Source of the DNA: Burkholderia sp. OK233
Lineage (GTDB): Bacteria > Pseudomonadota > Gammaproteobacteria > Burkholderiales > Burkholderiaceae
Reading direction: 5' to 3'
Length of the DNA: 64,000 nt
NCBI RefSeq assembly: GCF_900230185.1
Contig: NZ_OCSR01000001.1
Location: 3,534,001-3,598,000 of the forward strand
Below the pieces are notes generated by a model that searched no databases, was not told the origin of the DNA, and saw nothing but the letters and a program-made list of their open reading frames with translations. Made by a program: the position numbers and the translations under genes. Positions 63,143 through 64,000 of the stretch are shown piece after piece. Numbering within the stretch: the stretch's first letter is position 1; every line of letters starts with the position of its first letter.

Positions 63143-64000
63143 TCAGGCCCCCTGCGAACGGCTGAACATCGCCCGCGTGAATAGCGGCCGGTTGCGCACG
63201 CGCAGCCAGAAGATGAACACGACGATCGCCGCCACGATAACGTGCAGGCCCACCAGTCCAACCCCGAACGACATCCTGCCTTGCTCGATCCATGCCTGCA
63301 CTACGTTCAACAGATTGGAATACGTCAGATAGATCAGGACGGCCATCACCAGATTGATCGTGCGGCTGCGCCGCGGATTCTGGTGCGCAAGCGGAATCGC
63401 CAGCAGCATCAGGTTGATCGCGATCAGCGGCAGCCCCGCGCGCCAGGCGAATTCGGCGAGATTGTCGTCGGTGGGGTTACGCAGGAGCGTGAGCGTGGGC
63501 AAGCTGGTGGTAGTGGGCGTATTGACGACCGGCTGGCTCTGGATCTTCAGGCCGTAGCGTTCGAATTCCATGATGCGGAAATCGGGGTGGCCCGGTTCGC
63601 CGTCATAGCGGCGGCCGTTTTCCAGCACGACAAAGCGGTCGCCGTTCTTATGAGTTTCGGTGTGGCCGGTTTTCGACACGACCACGTTGACCTTGCCGTT
63701 CTCCGTACTGGTCACGAAGACGTTCTCGACACGCGCCTGGTCGGGCGACATCTTTTCGATGAAGAACACACGGTGGTTGGTGGTCGACTCGCGGAACTGA
63801 CCCGGCGCGAGCAGCGAGACTTCGTCGCGTTGCTGGAAACGCGCGCGCAGCAGCTTGTTCTGCTGGTTCGACCACGGCCAGCCGACGAACACGAAGAACA
63901 TGATGAGAATGATGATCGGCGTGGAGAAAATGGCGATCGGCTTGATGAATTGCGTCAGGCTGACACCGGAGGACAGCCACACGACCATCTCGGAGTCTTT
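63143..64000 (-). CDS. lptF: LPS export ABC permease LptF, 3' part (5' end outside window)
   Basis: The frame is open to the window end, so roughly the first quarter of the protein is missing. The visible 285 residues begin KDSEMVVWLSSGVSLTQFIKP, a conserved LptF cytoplasmic segment. A periplasmic jellyroll (FRESTTNHRVFFIEKMSPDQ onward) and three C-terminal membrane helices follow. It partners with LptG in LPS extraction. The stop lies three bases before the lptG start. Confidence 0.94.
   Translation of the reverse strand, partial: KDSEMVVWLSSGVSLTQFIKPIAIFSTPIIILIMFFVFVGWPWSNQQNKLLRARFQQRDEVSLLAPGQFRESTTNHRVFFIEKMSPDQARVENVFVTSTENGKVNVVVSKTGHTETHKNGDRFVVLENGRRYDGEPGHPDFRIMEFERYGLKIQSQPVVNTPTTTSLPTLTLLRNPTDDNLAEFAWRAGLPLIAINLMLLAIPLAHQNPRRSRTINLVMAVLIYLTYSNLLNVVQAWIEQGRMSFGVGLVGLHVIVAAIVVFIFWLRVRNRPLFTRAMFSRSQGA

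Noticed and set aside
1..64000. tRNA, rRNA and CRISPR features
   Set aside because: Intergenic regions were read for cloverleaf-like and repeat-spacer patterns by eye and none was recognised; a tRNAscan or Infernal run would be decisive.

Overview
The window reads as chromosomal DNA of a Burkholderiales bacterium, most likely Paraburkholderia. The support is high GC with strong GC3, Burkholderia-type lipid A/Kdo genes including the Kdo 3-hydroxylase KdoO, the paired families DUF2844 and DUF3443, a DUF6429 gene, and the cysI-DUF934-cysH-cysD-cysN-cobA-cbiX order. This is read from protein similarity by eye; no search was run.

Layout. 0-7.9 kb: the tail of a chemotaxis receptor, then a patchy accessory region. 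It holds a truncated membrane protein, a divergent remnant of the galE 3' end, a tyrosine recombinase with a small downstream gene, a hairpin-rich non-coding block, a protein combining a recombinase-like N domain with a Fis-type HTH, and a NERD-domain protein. 7.9-17.4 kb: surface polysaccharide and LPS core genes (galE, two glycosyltransferases, a Wzx-type flippase, manB/algC, waaC, kdoO, waaA). 17.5-30.3 kb: a urea block on the minus strand, urtABCDE-ureD followed by a substrate-binding-protein gene and ureABCEFG. Two good sigma54 promoters with NtrC-like sites lie in front of urtA and of the binding-protein gene, so the block looks like a nitrogen-starvation regulon. 30.3-31.7 kb: an omega-aminotransferase.

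31.8-35.7 kb: two tandem copies of a DUF2844 + DUF3443 pair. Both DUF3443 lipoproteins carry DTGS and DSG motifs 218 residues apart, plus flap-like and hhG-like segments as in pepsins. I consider this the most interesting part of the window. 35.9-38.5 kb: a TolC-family gene broken by a 4-bp tandem duplication, a rhodanese and pcm. 38.8-45.9 kb: a LacI-regulated sugar ABC transporter with an epimerase and a Gfo/Idh/MocA dehydrogenase, resembling 3-keto-glycoside pathways. 45.9-53.2 kb: a J-domain protein, a small conserved protein, an RND pump with its adaptor, and an amino-acid-type binding protein. 53.2-62.0 kb: CysB and the assimilatory sulfate reduction and siroheme genes, interrupted by a DUF6429 gene between long inverted repeats. 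62.0-64.0 kb: lptG and the 3' part of lptF.

The metabolic modules fit together. Urea is imported by Urt and hydrolysed by urease. Sulfate is activated by CysDN and reduced by CysH (APS reductase type) and CysI, with CobA and CbiX supplying siroheme. The polysaccharide, LPS and Lpt genes serve the outer membrane. No rRNA, tRNA or CRISPR array was recognised.
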